The notes under the pieces are model-generated. The model was not told the DNA's origin and did not search any database. It saw nothing but the letters and a program-made list of their open reading frames with translations. From positions 21,715,225 to 21,779,224 of the forward strand of contig NC_034415.1 in NCBI RefSeq assembly GCF_002078875.1: 64,000 nucleotides of DNA. Reading direction: 5' to 3'. Position 1 is the first letter of the stretch; each line of letters starts with the position of its first letter. Positions 11,742-23,742 of this stretch are shown here, one piece after another. A program made the position numbers and the translations under genes. Origin of the DNA: Numida meleagris. Taxonomy: Eukaryota > Chordata > Aves > Galliformes > Numididae.

Positions 11742-11985
11742 ATGGAATCATAGAAATGTAGATTCATTAAGGTTGGAAAAGACCTCCAAGATCACCCAGT
11801 CCAACCTCAGCCCACCCCACCCACTGACCATGTCCCTCAGTGCCACATCCCCATGGCTCTTGAACACCTCCAGGGACGGTGACCTCACCACCTCCCTGGG
11901 CAGCCTGTTTTAAGGCATGACCGCTCTTTCAGAGAATAAATGTTTCCTAATATCCAGCTTGAACCTCCATCTCGACCAGGGCTTT
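11742..11985 (-). mobile_element. CR1 LINE, 3' fragment, antisense
   Basis: Starts with the inverted terminus (GAATCATAGAAATGTAGATTC) and continues through AAGGTTGGAAAAGACCTCCA, CACCTCCAGGGACGGTGACC and AATATCCAGCTTGAACCTCC, the standard order of the antisense CR1 3' region. Confidence 0.95.
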
Positions 11986-12537
11986 ATTCTGGAGGCTGTC
12001 TGCAGTTCAGGGGGGTTGGCAAAGCAGTGGGACGCAGTCTGGCTGAGCACTGCCAGTGATTGCTGCTGAAAGGCCAAGGGCTGTTTTGTTCCCCAAGGAT
12101 TTTTCCTGCAGCCTTGGGTATAAATTTCCTTCCATTTACTCGTCCATCTCTGCTCTGTGCTATGTTTGGGCTGTCAGTGGTTACCTTGAACGTTTAGGTC
12201 AATCACTGATATTATTTCCATCTCTGGTGCTGGCAGCTCCTCATCCTGGGCCTTCAGCTTTGTGTCCTGCCTATATATAAAACACCATTCATTCCCAGCA
12301 CAGTGGGGGGAGGCAGAAATGAGCCCCCCGTATTAAGCAATCCTATTGCTTTAACAGTGAGCCTGGAGGGAATCAGGGGGGTAAAACAAGCGTTAGAGCT
12401 GCAGTGTGTACAAGTGTAGAGCCTGTGTTTGCAGAACATTGCTCACATCCCCAAACTATCTGCATGGAGGCTTGCACCCAGTGAACAAGGGAAGGCAATG
12501 CCAGAGCCAGAAGCGTGCAGAGACATCTCTATTTACC

Positions 12538-12640
12538 TTGATCGAGCTGTAGGTGTCCTTGTGCATTGCAGGGGAGTTGGACCAGATGATCATTAAAAGT
12601 CCCTTCCAACTCAAACAACTCTGTGATGGTATGACTCTAC
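12538..12640 (+). mobile_element. CR1 LINE, short 3' end
   Basis: ATCGAGCTGTAGGTGTCCTT, GGGGAGTTGGACCAGATGAT and AAGTCCCTTCCAACTCAAAC are the sense-strand CR1 3' end. The terminal octamers have decayed (CTGTGATGGTATGAC). Confidence 0.9.
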
Positions 12641-12814
12641 CCTGACCCCGTCTGCTTTGAAGGGCTGCTCAGTCTTTCCCTACAGCCAAGCATTCTGACA
12701 CTGAAAAAACAACAATAAAAACTTTTACATAAAAGTAGTTAACCAGAGTACTTACTAGTGGAACTCAGGCTGCTCAGCACAGATGCAGTGGAAGAAGCCA
12801 TGCTGTTAGAGGAA

Positions 12815-13010
12815 ATAAATACATGCTAATTGGGGCCCATCGCTCTGCTGCCAGTTGTTCTCTGATGGCACATGCGTGCACATTTATGCACTGGGAAGCG
12901 GAAAATGCTTTTTTCCCTGACCATTTTGGGTACAAACAAATTTGAAATATTGACTGCAAAAGCTGCCAAAACATACATCAGCCAGGCTTCTACAGCTGTA
13001 CATTATTGCT
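12815..13010. promoter_or_regulatory. Candidate conserved non-coding element
   Basis: Repeat-free stretch with ACATGCTAATTGGGGCCCAT and GGCACATGCGTGCACATTTA. Texture only; needs a cross-species alignment. Confidence 0.3.
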
Positions 13011-13536
13011 ACCCTAGTGCAGAGATGATTCTAAGCTCCAGGTCTTTGTTTAATCTCTTCCTTCCTTATGAGTGCCTGTATATTGTTTTGTCATTTATGG
13101 GAGTCATTTTGCAAAGTGGATCCGGGGTGTTTTCACAGAGGGTTTACATTGCACATGATTGACTGAGCTGATTCCATTCCAGACACTCACGTATCCCCTG
13201 CTGCATCAATTGGAGCTGAGCACTTTTTATTTCCTTGCAAGGGAAATGAGCTCTGACGAATGGTGATGACATGAATATCATATTATTTCGGGTCTGAGAG
13301 GATGGGGGGCATGGTGCTGTCTCTTCTCACTTTTCTCACCCTCTATGCTGGAATAATTCTTGTTTCCACCGAAATAATCCCCCAGACACCTGGTGATTAC
13401 TGCATTAAGGGGTGATGAATTGCAATGCTTAAAAAACCTGAAAATCCTCTGTCTTGTATTTACAGCCACGCTGGCAAGGAGTGAGTCAAATTTTGGCTGG
13501 GGAAGATCCTGTGGAGCTACTGGCAAAGGCAAAGCA

Positions 13537-13690
13537 TAGAATCATAGAATCACTGGGGTTGGAAGGGACTCTTAAAGGCCATCTGGCCCAACTCCCTGCA
13601 ATGAACAGGGACTCCCACAGCTCCATCAGGTGCTCAGAGCCCTGTCCAGTCTCCAGGGATGGGGCATTCACCACCTCTCTAGAAAGCATC
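13537..13690 (-). mobile_element. CR1 LINE, 3' fragment, antisense
   Basis: Begins ATAGAATCATAGAATCACTG and continues GGTTGGAAGGGACTCTTAAA and CTCCAGGGATGGGGCATTCA. The wording differs from the other antisense copies (GGGACTCTTAAAGGCC), so it is a different CR1 subfamily. Confidence 0.93.
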
Positions 13691-13877
13691 TGTTGTGCGA
13701 TCCTGTAGCACCCCTGCATCACAGCATCCCCAGTACTCCTCAGGCTTTGCCTTGGGCAATGCCATGGCCAAGCTCACCATGGGGTCTATGCCTTACAGAC
13801 ATAGGTTTTCCAGTTAGCAGCAGATCCTGCCCACTGATGCAGAGCCATCACCACGATCCCCTGCTCTTTGTAACTGG

Positions 13878-14060
13878 TTTGTCCCCCCGGTAATTAGTCC
13901 ATATTTAATTATTACCAAGGATAAAAGGCAGGGACACATTGCAGTCATCCTCGCAAATCATCTTTTGTCCAGATGGCCCAGAAAGTACATGGTAAACCTC
14001 ATTAACAGATTGTGCCAATTAATTACCCAGTGTGGGAATCACTCTGCTAACTGCGGGCAG
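13878..14060. promoter_or_regulatory. Candidate conserved non-coding element
   Basis: Dense ATTA cores: GGTAATTAGTCCATATTTAA, TTATTACC and GCCAATTAATTACCCAG. No repeat, no coding frame. Confidence 0.35.
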
Positions 14061-14149
14061 CAGCTGCCAGCAGCCAGGAGCACAGCCACAAACCAGTGTC
14101 AATGTTGCCATCACTGCTGGGGTTTGGTTAAACTTTTGAATTTTTAAGC

Positions 14150-14166
14150 TTTTTTTTTTTTTTTTT
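14150..14166. repeat. Poly(T) run
   Basis: 17 thymines. Confidence 0.93.
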
Positions 14167-14300
14167 AATTTTAAACAATACATTTTTAGGGGAAATGGTG
14201 GCTGTTTTGCTGAAAGATTCCCCCTCCTCTGCCCCAAATCAGGCACCGTGTGGATGGGGGTTGGCCTCCAGCCTACCTTCAGCTGCACAAAGCTGCTTCT

Positions 14301-14304
<4 letters not shown>

Positions 14305-14335
<31 letters not shown>
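14305..14335. repeat. (AT)n microsatellite
   Basis: About 15 uninterrupted AT units. Confidence 0.97.
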
Positions 14336-14339
<4 letters not shown>

Positions 14340-14509
14340 CCCCAAAGTAAGCAGATTAAAAGACAGTTTTTTCTCAGTCTAAAACTCTGTACCTATTGAT
14401 AAATCTGAATGAATTTGTACTCGAGGCTGTTAATTGCCTTGCAGATGTTTAGTCATAGGATTCCAGTGCAGAAGAGGATCAATAGATGTTGAGATTAAAT
14501 TATCCACCT

Positions 14510-14720
14510 ATTTCAAAACCCAAATAATCACTGCCTGAGCTTGTTTAGTTTGGGCCCGAGACAAAAGTCAATTCTTTCCCTGCAGACATTTCTATAAAGT
14601 ATGGTTGACATAAGAAATGATGAGACTCCAGAAAACCATATTGAGCCATAAATATTCAGCTCTGCAGTGGATCCGTGAATAATAATTTAACTTTCTCTAA
14701 TGCCCAGCTCTCAGAGTGCT
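14510..14720. promoter_or_regulatory. Candidate conserved non-coding element
   Basis: CAAATAATCACTGCCTGAGC, GAGACAAAAGTCAATTCTTT and GAGCCATAAATATTCAGCTC in a repeat-free stretch. Texture only. Confidence 0.3.
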
Positions 14721-14969
14721 TAACAAACTCCCTATTCTTGGCAATCCTCTGCTGTTTAACAATTCAGAGCCTCTAATCCATAACTTGGGAGGGAAAAATG
14801 AAGATTTGGATCCAATAAACCCTCAGCTGACACTTAGTGGAGCTTCGCTGTGGCATTTGCAGTCAGCTGAACAGAACAGAAAGGGTGGAGATGAGTGCTC
14901 TGTCTGTAGGTATTTGTAGCTACCCTAGATGAGCCCTCCTGCCATTTTTTGCCTGCTTTTGAGTTACTA

Positions 14970-15085
14970 TTTCATAGAAACACTATGGTTGGAAAAGATG
15001 TCCAAGATCATCCAGTCCAACACCAACCCATCCCCAACATGCCCATTAAAACACTTCCCAGCACAAACATCCCCTACACGTGTCT
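14970..15085 (-). mobile_element. CR1 LINE fragment, antisense
   Basis: CATAGAAACACTATGGTTGG, AAAAGATGTCCAAGATCATC and CCAACACCAACCCATCCCCA. Truncated after about 110 bases. Confidence 0.88.
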
Positions 15086-15688
15086 GCTGGCAGTTCTTCC
15101 CTCCTCTCCCTCACCTGAGTCCTCCTTAGCTCTTTCCAGCCCAAAATAAATCACAGCAGCCCTCACACACTGCTTTAAGGAGGGGGGTAGGACCTTCCCA
15201 AGCTGCAACCTGAGAGGAGGTGGCACCCATTTCCTCTCTGATGGGAACAGGATGGGAATTTCACCCCTTGAAGGAGACCCCACCATCAGGGGAGGTGAAG
15301 CATGGCAATGCCAAACCTCACTCACAGAAATGCAGTGTGAGCAAGGCATGATTCCACCCTGCGTGCACGGTGCTCACGCACTGGCAGCTGTGCCATATTC
15401 TCCAAGTCCTCCCAACACCTCTTCCCTTCCACCCAAGCAGAGAGCTCGGGTGTTGTTATAGCAACCTCGGCATGGTGAAGTCTCCAGAGGAAAGGTTTAT
15501 AGGGAGAGGCAATCTCTTTTATTAGACTGGGTGATTCGGCTGAGAGAGAAAAAGGAAACAAACAAAAAAAATTGATGAAAGAGGGAGAGAGCAGCATGAA
15601 ACTCCTCAGTCACCTTATTTCCGTGCTTCCCTTCTAATTCCCAGCCCTGACCCTGACATCACCCTTCTGTTGTACCTTCTTCCAGCAC

Positions 15689-16024
15689 ATAGAATCACAG
15701 AATCATTAAGGTTGGAAAAGACCTCTAAGATCACCCAGCCCAACCCCAGCCCACCCGCCGTGCCCACCGACCACATCCCTCAGTGCCACATCCCCACAGC
15801 TCTTGAACACCTCCAGGGACAGTGACCCCACCACCTCCCTGGGCAGCCTGGGCCAGTGCATCATTGCTCTTTCTGATTAAAGTGTTTCCTCATATCCAAC
15901 CTGAACCTTCCCTGGCACAACTTAAAGCTTGTTTTTCTTGTCCTATCACTGTTAGCTGGGAGCAGAGGCCAATTCCCACATTGCCATCACCTCCTTTCAG
16001 AGTGCTGTAGAGAGCAATAAGGTC
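15689..16024 (-). mobile_element. CR1 LINE, longest 3' copy in window, antisense
   Basis: About 335 bases: ATAGAATCACAGAATCATTA, CACCTCCAGGGACAGTGACC, CATATCCAACCTGAACCTTC, and the rarer inner section TTGTCCTATCACTGTTAGCT and AGTGCTGTAGAGAGCAATAA, which reaches towards the end of ORF2. Confidence 0.95.
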
Positions 16025-16536
16025 TTTGCTGATCCTCAGCACAGCCCACAGGGCACAGTGCAGTTAAAGGCTTGGTCTTCTCAGGGTGGACACTGAAGAG
16101 CTTTTCGAGGCATCAAGAGCTTCCACTCGGTCACAGAAACCAAAGGGAAGATGACATTACGACCTGGATGGGAGAGTTGCACAGCACTGCATCCCTTCCT
16201 CCTCTGAAGCACTGCGTGCAGGATGTATGGCACTGTCCTGCCCTGCTGCTATCTAATCGGATCACACGGGCTCTGATTACATTCAGGGAGCTGATAAATA
16301 GCACATCTGAAAGCCACTTGCTTGCCTCAGCCGAAGTAACTCTTGTTGTAGGGGGTGAATTAAAGCCAAGAATAGATAGTTTTTTTTTTCTGATTATTTT
16401 CATTTTTGCTGCTGTGGAACTTCACTTCTGGGGAAGCTGCAGGCATCAGTCTGTGAGGAAACAACACAAGGAGCCTGTGCAGAGCTATTTCTATTCAGGA
16501 GCACAGTTATCACCGGAGGTCCAACTCCCCATCCAG

Positions 16537-16663
16537 GGTGTCCAGGGCCAGGTTGAATGGGGCCCTGTGCATCCTGGCCTGGTGAGGGGCACACAACCCA
16601 CGCCAGGGGTTGGAGCTCAATGATCTTTAAGGTCCCTTCCAACCTGAGCCATTCTCTGATTTT
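16537..16663 (+). mobile_element. CR1 LINE, 3' end
   Basis: GTGTCCAGGGCCAGGTTGAA, GCATCCTGGCCTGGTGAGGG and GATCTTTAAGGTCCCTTCCA, ending CATTCTCTGATTTTC. Sense strand. Confidence 0.9.
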
Positions 16664-17279
16664 CTAATAAACAGAAACTAAAGCATGAAACCCACTTCAG
16701 AGTTTGTCTAGAATTTTTCATCAGAGCAGGCCCAGTTAGAGAATGTTGGCAAGGCACAGCAGGGGCAGAACCAGACTGGAGTCAAAACTCAGGGCAGAGC
16801 AGACAGTAAATTATAGCTTTGCCCCCTGGGAGATAGAGCTATACAGACATTTCAGATGATTTACCCACCCTGCGTAGTGCAACAGCCAAAGAAAGCAGTG
16901 CACACTGAAGACTGCTCTTTTTCTCACTGCTACCTCCTAATTTCCACCTTCTGGAGCAGCAAATAGCCTTTGTGAAAATAGATTTAAGCCTCTAAGCTTT
17001 AAACAAGGCTCCAGAGCTAGGGGAATTAATTGGAAAATGATTGAAGGCCACGAGAGGGCTTTGTTTAAGGGTGGAATATTGCTCACAACTGGCAAGCAGA
17101 GACATGTGTGTCCAGCTGATGTGCAGAGGGGGCTTCTCCCAGTCAGACAGACACTGCTGGGTGGGTAGGGCTGGGCCACCACCCCATCACATCACTGACG
17201 TGGTAAAACCCCAAGAGCCTGCATCTCAAGCACCCCTTGAACCACAGGGATGTGGGAAGCAAGAGGCGAGCCCTTGGCT

Positions 17280-17570
17280 CCACCTGCTGCTATGCATTTT
17301 GCTGCGAGAATAATGAGGCAAAACATCTCACATCGCGTGGCCTTTTTCCTCGTCTCCCCCCAGCACCTGCTCATTAATGAACGCTCTCCATCCGCATCGA
17401 GCAGGGCTGGCACAGCGTTGAACTTTGGGTGTCTTTTCAGTGCCACAGCCTGGTTAATAATTACTGTCGTGACTCACTCCACTCCATGCTGCTGGAGCAC
17501 CATTAAGAGAATTGACAGCACAAATAACAGAAGCATTAAGCCTAATGATGGTGCAAGCGTTACCCTGCTG
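17280..17570. promoter_or_regulatory. Candidate conserved non-coding element
   Basis: Repeat-free with ATTTTGCTGCGAGAATAATG, CTGCTCATTAATGAACGCTC, GCCTGGTTAATAATTACTGT and AAGCATTAAGCCTAATGATG. One of the most enhancer-like stretches by eye. Confidence 0.4.
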
Positions 17571-17982
17571 AAGTGCTGCTGGTGTCACAGGAGAAGAGCC
17601 CTTCCCTTTAGCGGGTGTCCCTCCGAGGGGGCCTTTTCCTCCCCACCCCACACATGAGCTCACATCTCCTTTGTGATGTGACCGTACCCCTCTGCATTTC
17701 AGAATGCCCCCATTCCAGTCGTGCAAACTCTCAGAATCCACCATTTGCATTCCTGTAGATTCACACCCAAGAGCGGCCCTCTTCCTCCCATCTCCCTCCC
17801 CCAGCTTGCCTGGATAGTCCAAAATTGTTCCAAATCAGTTTCACCGCTTTCCTGGCTTTCCTTTCCTTGTACAGCATCAGGGGATGCCCAGCCCCTCACG
17901 GATGATGGAATTTCAACCCCTGGATGCTTCTGTCCCCAGCACCATCACTTTCAGGCATGGCCCAATGCTTTTGAATCAATTT

Positions 17983-18170
17983 CCATAGAATCATTAAGGT
18001 TTGGAAAGACCACTAAGATCACCCAGTCCAGCAGTCAACCCATCCCCACCATGCCAGCTGACCACGTCCCTCAGTGCCACATCCCCACGGTTCTTGAACG
18101 CCTCCAGGGACAGTGACCCCAGTGCTTCCCCGGGCTGCCTGTTCTCGAGGGCTGCACTCACCTTCCTGAT
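17983..18170 (-). mobile_element. CR1 LINE, 3' fragment, antisense
   Basis: ATAGAATCATTAAGGTTTGG, CCTCAGTGCCACATCCCCAC and ACGCCTCCAGGGACAGTGAC. The antisense CR1 3' end is shortened on its inner side. Confidence 0.93.
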
Positions 18171-20280
18171 GGCAGCGTTTCACCCCAGGACTCTGAGCAC
18201 TGTCGCACATCTTTTCCCCCAGAAGAGCGCTGCCCACACCTGAGGAGCAGACATCAGCTGTCACTCGGTCACAGCACAGCCAAATCACACCAGTAATGTA
18301 ATTCCCCAAAATACCCCTTTCCTTTTCTCTTCAAAGGAAAATTCAATTTATCTTCTCTTTTTTTAGCCAATCCCTCTTCTGTGCCTTCATTGCCACGAAT
18401 TCCCTAATCTTGTTATTCTTGGGTGTTGGAAAAGAGTAATCATCCGTGCCATGAAATCGAAGACAACAGCAGCACTTCCAGGGAGATGACTGGAGTCAGA
18501 GGAATTAATTCTCCCAGCAGACAGCTCCTCTCTAGAACAAATGTGAGTTTAAGAATCAAAGACATGGTTTTAATGAGTCTGCATGAAAGTATGTGTGGCC
18601 CAGAGCCATATTCAGTGTTATGCCAGAGAAATGCATCATTTCTCAGGAAAACAGAGAGCAGGGTCATTCAGTGAGCTCACTGCTCCTTCAGAGAGAACCC
18701 AACTCTGTTCTTCTTCTTATGCGGTGTCTTGGAGACAATCTCCATCAAATATCCATCCATGCATAGCTGTGTTCTCTGGCACAGCAGGTGAATACCAGAA
18801 ATCCAGGTGAGGATTTCAGGAGAGATCTCTCTGGAAGTGCACACTGTGCCCTTACTAAAAGCACTGGTGGAGAGAGCTTTGGCTTTCCAGACCCAATGAA
18901 AGGAAGGGGTCTGATAAGGCACCGCAGCCCCAGAGATGGACGTGAGAGAGCACATGGTGTGGGACAGCACCAGGGGAGATGCTGCATGTTCTTGGTCCTA
19001 GAGCAGGTGCTGAGGAGGAGGATGAGCATTCCCCCCCTCCCATATGGCTTTGTATGACACCGGGGATGTGGGCAGGGTGTCCCTCTGAGGCACTCCAACA
19101 AGGAGCTCTTTGGGGCCACCCATCTGATAGCCAGGGGTTAGAGGTTTTAGAAAAGCTGCCCTGCTTATGGCATGCTCTAGGGAAGTCACCCCTGTCTGAG
19201 GGTCTCTCTGATGCATGTTGACAGCAGCTGGCAGTTGGAGAAAAGCAGACTTTCAGCCTCTAAGCTGAGCACATTTGCTATGGATGCACTGGAGACTAAT
19301 GACATAAAAGCTCAGTCATATATATATATATATACATATTTTTTTTTAAGAGGGACTTTGCAAATATATACTTCACATTTTCATGGATATTTCTGCATTT
19401 TCATGGATTTTTTTTTCCCCTCTTTTAGGATTTGCCCAAGGAAAAAAAAAAATAGCCCCATTTTTTGCCCCAGAGATATCTGGAAGGTTTGTAACTTCTC
19501 TGTGAGCTCTGCAAAAGAATGGCAGCTCGTGAGCATTTATGGAGCAATGGACCACAGAGGGAGGTGAGGGCTTTGGGGAACAGCAGATGTCCCACAGGAG
19601 GGAAGGATGGAGGGGTCAGCCAGCTCAGCCCCGTCACAGGGAGGCTCCAGGAAATCTGCAACAAATCTAAAATGTTTCAGAGGTAGACATTCCCTGAAGG
19701 TACCTCGGATGAAAGACTTTGCTGCCACAAGGATAAAAAGAAATATAATACAAATTAATTTGGGCTTGGAACTAGAAAGGGTTGTTTGTAGTCCATGTAA
19801 TGGTTCTATGTTATTCTTTCATGTAGAGAGAGAAGCTCAGGGTCAGGGTTAGTGCTGGAAGGTGGCAGGAATGCTGCAGGTCCAGGAAAAAAAACCAGCA
19901 GATGCACAGCAAACCCTCCTCTGTGCTTTTTCTCCGGTCCTACCTTAAGAAAAGAAAAGCCCTTCTAGGAAGTTCTTTCTAAAGGTCAAAAGAAATCCCT
20001 TCTGAAGGGAGCAGGTTTGCATTTTACATACATTGTTAGCGGAGCCTTCTTAGCCAGCTCATTTCCTAGGTCCTTAACCAGCCAGCCTCCCTGGAGCAGA
20101 GAGATTTCCTCTCGTGTCAAATCACTTGGCTGCACATGGGAGAGAAGCCCTTTCACGGGGTGAATTTGCGAGATTCTCAAATCTTCTTTATTCCCAATGC
20201 TGTCCCTCATTGCTGCATCTCCAGGAGACTGTGATGGGCTAAGCCCAGAAGGAGCACAGAAAGGTGACAGCACCCATCCT
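18171..20280. other. Gene-free stretch
   Basis: No recognised gene or repeat apart from a short TA/T run. Overlapping frames on both strands are not protein-like. Confidence 0.5.
19318..19346. repeat. Short (TA)n followed by poly(T)
   Basis: TATATATATATATATACATA followed by a T run. Confidence 0.85.
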
Positions 20281-20308
20281 ACACACACACATACACACAC
20301 ACACACAG
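20281..20308. repeat. (CA)n microsatellite, interrupted once
   Basis: ACACACACACATACACACAC and onward; one T interrupts the repeat. Confidence 0.95.
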
Positions 20309-20348
20309 ATACAGTCTTCTAACCCTTCCCCACACTGCATAACCAGGC

Positions 20349-20476
20349 CTGGAAAGGATCCCTGGAGCTGTTCAAGAACCGTGGGGATGTGGCACTGAGG
20401 GACATGGTCAGAGGGCACGGTGGGGATGGGTTGGACTGGGTGATCTGAGAGGTCTTTTCCAACCTCAATGATTCTA
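20349..20476 (+). mobile_element. CR1 LINE, 3' end
   Basis: GGATCCCTGGAGCTGTTCAA, ATGTGGCACTGAGGGACATG, TTGGACTGGGTGATCTGAGA and CTTTTCCAACCTCAATGATT. Sense strand. Confidence 0.93.
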
Positions 20477-21539
20477 CTCCGTTGCCAGAGAAGCTGCATT
20501 CAGAACAGAGGTAACATGAACTCCTAAGGATGATCTTTTCTTGAAGTTAGTTGCCTGAGCTGGAGAATCAAGCAGGAGAGCGTGGAGCACAAGAAAAACG
20601 AACAGAGGCTGCCTTAGGGCACACCCATAAGGTACCAACAGAGTGGAAGAGCAGGCAAGACAAACGCTCACTGAGCGCAATTATTTTAATGAGTCTGTCT
20701 TTTCCAAAATCCACATTGCACATATATAAATAGTATTCTCCTTTTTAAAAAAAAGACTCTCACAATAGAAACTGTGACTTGGAGAACAAGAAAGCCTCCC
20801 TGTCTCCTGCTACACAAGAAGAAGGCACAAATTCACAATGACATCAGTACAGGCAATCACAGTTGCAGATAGACAGACAGACACGGAAATCCCAAAGGAT
20901 ATCAAAAGGAAAAAGCAGAGCATCCATGCTTTGGAAAGCAGCAGGTGTTCTTGTGTGGGATCTACCATCACTGGTAGCATTTCATGGTGCAGCTGTGATA
21001 AGGAGCAATTCCAGTACACATACTCCAGACTCAGTTTTCAAGCCTTCAATGAGCAGAAGAGGAATTTGTATGGTGACCACTTAGTTTTACTACTTTTTGC
21101 CTCCAAGTGCCCAAAGAAAAGCACTGCAGTAACTATAATCCTGTGGGCAATGCCTCTGAAGGACTTGCAGGGTGTTGTGCGCTATTCCAAAATGCTGGTG
21201 AGCCAGCAACCCGGGAGCCAAACCTGGATCAGCAAGTTACTCTGCTTATTTCCTATAGCAATTACCAGCAGGCAAAAACTATGGGAGCCTTTAGTTCAGT
21301 ACTGCAGTTCCCACAAACCAAACAGAAGTCAGTGCTGGAAGTGGAGATCACCTGTGAAAACAAGCTCTAAAGGAGATCATGCAGAGATCAGACCAGACAG
21401 ACCCATCCACCTTCAAGCAGTCCCCAGACTCAGGTGTGCTGATACCAACCCTCCTGCTTAGCAAAGTTGTTCATCATTACAGCCTCTCTCTGGAGCTAGG
21501 AGCAGCTGTCTTCCCTCCTGCACAGGCAGGCAGCTGGGC

Positions 21540-21605
21540 AGCAGTGCAACTAAATGATTTGCCCAGGACTTGGAGGCTGAAGCACAGATTTGAGCCTACA
21601 TCTTC
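21540..21605 (-). mobile_element. MIR-like ancient SINE fragment, antisense
   Basis: The minus strand reads GGCTCAAATCTGTGCTTCAG then CCTGGGCAAATCATTTAGTT, similar in order and spacing to the MIR core and the TTGGGCAAGTCACTTA segment. Diverged, tentative. Confidence 0.4.
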
Positions 21606-21651
21606 CCAGGCATGAATCCTCCTGCTTCTGCTCCTTCTAGCCAGTAGGCTT

Positions 21652-21677
21652 AAAAAAAAAAAAAAAAAAAAAAAAAA
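21652..21677. repeat. Poly(A) run, 26 bases
   Basis: 26 adenines on the plus strand. The adjoining 5' sequence carries the MIR-like fragment at 21540-21605 but no clear source element for the tail. Confidence 0.95.
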
Positions 21678-23742
21678 TCACATGAATGTAATTCCCTGAT
21701 GTAGAAGAAACTGATAAAGGCAGCAAACTGTTGAAGCATTCAAGCCAGAGTTTTCTCTTCCCTCTCACTGAAGAATGAAATTCAGCCATCAGCTGCACAA
21801 CAGCTCTCCAGAGCAACCAGAGCCCATGCATGGACTGCACAGAACAACAGCTCCCTTATGGCCCCATTTGCCACCACCTATCCCAACACGCCAGCCATAC
21901 AGCCCTCACTGTATGCTTTGCAGACATCTGCTGGTGGTCCAGGAGAACCTTGGGCACATCACAGCCTTCCCCTCTCCTCTAGCATCTTCCCTTCAGCCCC
22001 ACCAGCTCTTCATATACCTATGTGCTGGCCTCAGGCTCAGCCTAGCAAAGCACTGATTCTGGGCTGAATGGGTTGCTGGCCAATTTGGGAAGCATTACCT
22101 CCCTCCGACAGCAAGAGATGGGAAGTACCATAGGAAACAGACAATTGAAAGAAATGAGACAAAGGCCCCAGAAAACCTGAGTGCAGTGGGGAGGCATGAG
22201 CTGTTTGCTGGCCCTTCTAATCCAGGAGCTTGAGGCATCAACAGGGAGATTGTAGGGTGCAGGCTGAAAATAAAACAAGGACAGGGATCTTCATGGCCTC
22301 TCATTAAATCATGCAACACCATGCTGCAGGATTGTGGATGATACAAGTTGACAGAAGAAGGAATCCATTCAGGGCTACTTAATAGAGGCACTACTTCAGC
22401 TCAAGAAGCTCCTAAGCAACAGTGTGTTGGAGGCTGGGGAGCACTTTGGGCAAGATACACTCAAAATCCATTCTCCTGCTGCTGCCTCCTGGCAAACAGG
22501 CCCTGCCTAGTGCAGTTCTCCTTCCTCACTGGTCCCACATCTCACCAAATACATGAGAGAAAGAGGTCCATTAGCACAGCACTTCTTCCCAGTGAAGAAT
22601 ACAATGCCAGCAATAGTCAGCACTCTGTGCACAGCTCAGGGTCTCTCTGAGCTGGAAGTACCTTTGTTTTGAGTGGCTCTTCAAGAATTCTCTTCTGCAA
22701 ACTCATCCCATTGACTTGCAAGCCCAGGAGTGCCTTCAGCAGCTGGTTTCCTGCAGCAAGGAGTTCCATACCTCATTGCTCACTGCATGCAATAGATCTG
22801 GCAGCCTCCTCAGGAAAGAAGATACCATCAGCATCTTCCTGCACAGCTCTACTGAAGCCCGTTCAGCTGTTAGTCCCCTGCCCCAAGCTGATGTGTCCCA
22901 GGCCTGACCTCCATAAAACAATGGAAAGGAAGATGCCTCCCCCAGCACTCAGGGCATAAGCATTGCCCAAAGATTTCATTTGCAGTGTCCTCCCAACCTC
23001 CAGTTACCCCAGGAGCTTGTTCCCAAGGATCCAGCCACGCTGACCTTCCAGCACCACTGCAACCCAGCGTGATCAAAACATGGAAAATGCCAATGCTAAC
23101 TGTGATCCCTGTGATTCGCTGTCTCTTATAATGGATGGTAAAGTTTTCCAAATGAAGGAAAAAGGGGGCAAGGATTTCCAAAGGGGGGGAGACTGTTTTA
23201 CACTGCTTTTTCAATAGTAAACACATATATTATGTCCCTACTGCCGCAAAGCCCGGCCCTAAAATGCTGAAATCTTCTTGTGACCGAGTGGCAGCAAGCT
23301 GTAATTCACTCCATTCCTGCTTCTATTACATCCAAGAATTGCTTCACTTTTGAAGAGAAAGAGGTGTCATTTGTCAGCCCCATGTAGCCCCTCCTTCCAG
23401 CCATCACATTGCCACCTCCTGCTAGACAAATTATTTCATCCTCCTCTTCCAATCTGCTCCCCCAAAAGCCAGTCTTCCCCCAGGAGCTGTCCAGTTCATT
23501 CTTTCACAGTGACATCATTAGCAATTCTCTTTGTGAAGCCAAGTAATGGGCATGTTCCTATCAGCAAAAATCTGGAATTTTCCTGCTGTTCCATCCCTCC
23601 TCCTTCAATTGATTGAAAGAAGCCTGTCTGCCTGCTGGCTTGTCACAAGCACTTTCCCCACACCTCTGATGGATGGTGCACCTCAGATTCCAGCCCACCC
23701 ACTGCAGCATCTGGCTGGCTGCTAACAAAACTCTGCCTGGGT

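Larger units (their letters stand above)
20477..23742. other. Intergenic sequence and possible TMEM275 3' UTR
   Basis: Holds a MIR-like fragment and a poly(A) run. Part of the right-hand end must be the TMEM275 3' UTR, but I see no convincing close polyadenylation signal. AATAAA on the minus strand near 20190 is 3.5 kb away. Confidence 0.4.

Noticed and set aside
16072..16623. 183-codon plus-strand frame
   Set aside because: Its end runs into a CR1 3' fragment and the rest has no protein-like motif.
1..20000. DMBX1 coding exons, expected nearby from human synteny
   Set aside because: No homeobox or OAR-type sequence is visible in any frame of the left part, so the gene probably lies outside the window.
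20838..21461. 207-codon plus-strand open frame
   Set aside because: Longest frame in the window, but it has no recognisable domain, membrane segment or splice context. A chance open frame is more likely; a codon-substitution test would settle it.
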